Shown here: positions 62,701 through 64,000 of the stretch, one piece after another
Position numbering within the stretch: position 1 is the stretch's first letter
How the letters are laid out: each line of letters starts with the position of its first letter
NCBI GenBank assembly: GCA_010093705.1
Contig: MU006113.1
Span: 181,165 to 245,164 of the forward strand
DNA length: 64,000 bases
Origin: Patellaria atrata CBS 101060
Lineage: Eukaryota > Ascomycota > Dothideomycetes > Patellariales > Patellariaceae
Direction of reading: 5' to 3'
Notes under the pieces: generated by a model
The model's database searches: none
What the model was told of the DNA's origin: nothing
What the model saw: only the letters and a program-made list of their open reading frames with translations
Made by a program: the position numbers and the translations under genes

Positions 62701-64000
62701 TTTTGCGGAGCTATTAGATTTACTCTTTAATTCCATCAGCTTGGCGAGGTACTCTGCCCGGTTGGGGCCATCCTTGACTCCGGTAACTGAGGGTAACTTC
62801 TTTTGACCATCGCCCTGGTAAGATCGATCATTTCCGGCAGCAATTGGCACCTTCTCAAGGCTTCTTGTTGGGACAGAGTCCTCCTTTGTGATAACCGGCG
62901 GCGGGGGCCGGTACACTCCAGAACCGGAAAAATCTATTGCAGAAAACGGGAGGAGAGTTGGACGTGTGTCATGAATTTCGGGAATATTAGTGGGTTTTTG
63001 CGCTTGAGCGTTGTCACCTTGCTCAGATTGCGATTTTTTCATCGTGTCTTGTTTCGTGATAGGCGGGTTTTTATCTGTTACAATTGGAATATTGAGTTCG
63101 CGATAGAGCTCGGCAAGCCACGAAGGGTTATGGCCTTCCTCGACAAAATCTTCGTAAGTGTAACCGTTTTCGTGCATTAGCGATAAGAATCGCTTCGCGC
63201 GCTCGCGTTTCGCTGAAAGATCTGGTGATTTTATACGGGGGTGGGCGAGTGTGGAAGATGGTGGGCTATCTGTTTTGAACGTAAGAAGTCGGCACGCGAA
63301 GGTACGCGTTTGCAAACAAACTCATGGACTTACTTCGGTGTAAGAGGTCACGAGGCCTATCGGATTCACCTCGAGTGCTCTGAGAACCAAACTCAGGCCT
63401 TGGATTACGTTGCGACTCCTGTGAGTGTGGAGGTTTAAACCCAGCTGTACAATGTTAGACAAAGAATCTGCGAATTGTAGTTTCGACATCTAAAGACGGA
63501 CCTGTTTCGTTCAAGTCCCTGTTACGGGCTTGATCCATTGAGAAGTGGCGATGCATTGACGGATTTTGAGCAACGTCCGTTTGGGTAGTTGACCTCATGG
63601 GAGGTTCTAGAAATCTTGTTGCAGTCGCGGGTGAGCTGTCACTAAGCTCACCCTCCTCCCGATCTGTATCTAACACTTCCTGAACCCGAGTATGAGCTGG
63701 TATATTGGACAGATAAGGCGTTGGTTGAGATTGGGTCCCCGGGTTGGGGTGGAAACCAGTTGGAAGGAATGTCGGCGGAGGAGCCATTGGAAAGATATGA
63801 GTAGCATGCACAGGAGGTGGCGGAGCAGGGAATAATGGCGGCACCTGAGCTGGTGCCCAAGGTGATGTTAAGGGTGTCGTGACTTGACCTTCGACCATTG
63901 GAAGGCCTGCGTTATACTGATGTGCGTTTGGTACAGCAATACCGTACTGCTGATAGTGGATGGATCCAGGCTGCGGAGAGGGGTAATACGGATGCTGGTT
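59728..64000 (-). CDS. ZFC3H1/Red1-like zinc-finger protein (5' end beyond window)
   Basis: Large nuclear-type protein, partial: it enters at the right edge. Exons on the minus strand: 63502 to >64000, 63334-63444, 63269 down to 61341, 60371-61290, 60090-60324, 59728-59927; all junctions are in phase and the visible part encodes ~1297 aa. The N-terminal part is Pro/Gln-rich with the acidic motif DREEGELSDSS, seen in ZFC3H1-type proteins. The middle is low-complexity with Lys/Glu-rich coiled coils (REKKLAEVKNQ; MEELQKELLQIEAENQ). Near the C-terminus is the family's putative zinc finger (C-X8-C-X4-C-X3-H, from PLCQFEAAGGSCNDPHC), preceded by YESPLKLFKAYRFS and followed by HEVLVELG. In fission yeast Red1 scaffolds the MTREC/NURS complex that sends meiotic and cryptic RNAs to the exosome; that role is inferred here from the domain. 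The GTCCGT donor of one intron is uncommon. Confidence 0.85.

Overview
The window looks like nuclear DNA of a filamentous ascomycete (Pezizomycotina). The genes have short introns (about 45-160 nt, GT...AG, often with a CTAAC/CTGAC-like branch site). The families are typical of such fungi: Zn2Cys6 regulator, GH3 beta-glucosidase, fungal sugar porter, GPI-anchored Ser/Thr-rich proteins. Protein similarity, from memory only, suggests Leotiomycetes; that placement is inference. No operons, CRISPR arrays, convincing tRNA/rRNA genes or virus-like elements were seen.

Layout. From 1 to 24.5 kb the region is gene-poor and mostly secretion/nutrition related: a GH3 beta-glucosidase (minus, 985-4019), a frame-broken F-box-like gene (8380-9303), a small cysteine-rich GPI-type protein (minus, 10348-11353), a multi-pass membrane protein of unknown function (12219-13877), an MFS sugar transporter (minus, 15825-17587), an alpha/beta-hydrolase (minus, 21540-22738) and a secreted SGNH/GDSL hydrolase (minus, 23057-24481). 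Long AT-rich spacers with small tandem repeats separate them. From 26.7 to 38.4 kb lie Atg17, a Zn2Cys6 transcription factor and a BTB protein, again with long spacers. One spacer holds a 473-bp fold-back MITE-like element flanked by TA.

From 38.4 kb to the end the DNA is dense with conserved housekeeping genes: DOA1/UFD3 (ubiquitin/Cdc48), IST3 (splicing RES complex), SMC3 (cohesin), a large GPI-type surface protein, a membrane-anchored aspartic-protease-like protein with degenerate active-site motifs, an RTT103-like CID protein, clathrin light chain, a short-chain dehydrogenase, and a ZFC3H1/Red1-like zinc-finger protein running off the right edge. Several are divergent pairs sharing a promoter (IST3/SMC3, RTT103/CLC1). 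The IST3/SMC3 intergenic region carries two exact MluI cell-cycle boxes.

Exon models were built by hand from open frames, splice signals, phase and remembered family conservation; no alignment was run. I did not find a clearly new molecular system. The most interesting items are the fold-back element with transition-only TIR differences, the two frame breaks in the F-box-like gene (one caused by a 10-bp tandem duplication), an in-frame stop-free intron inside the SMC3 ABC signature, the MCB pair, and the protease-like surface protein that probably lacks catalysis.
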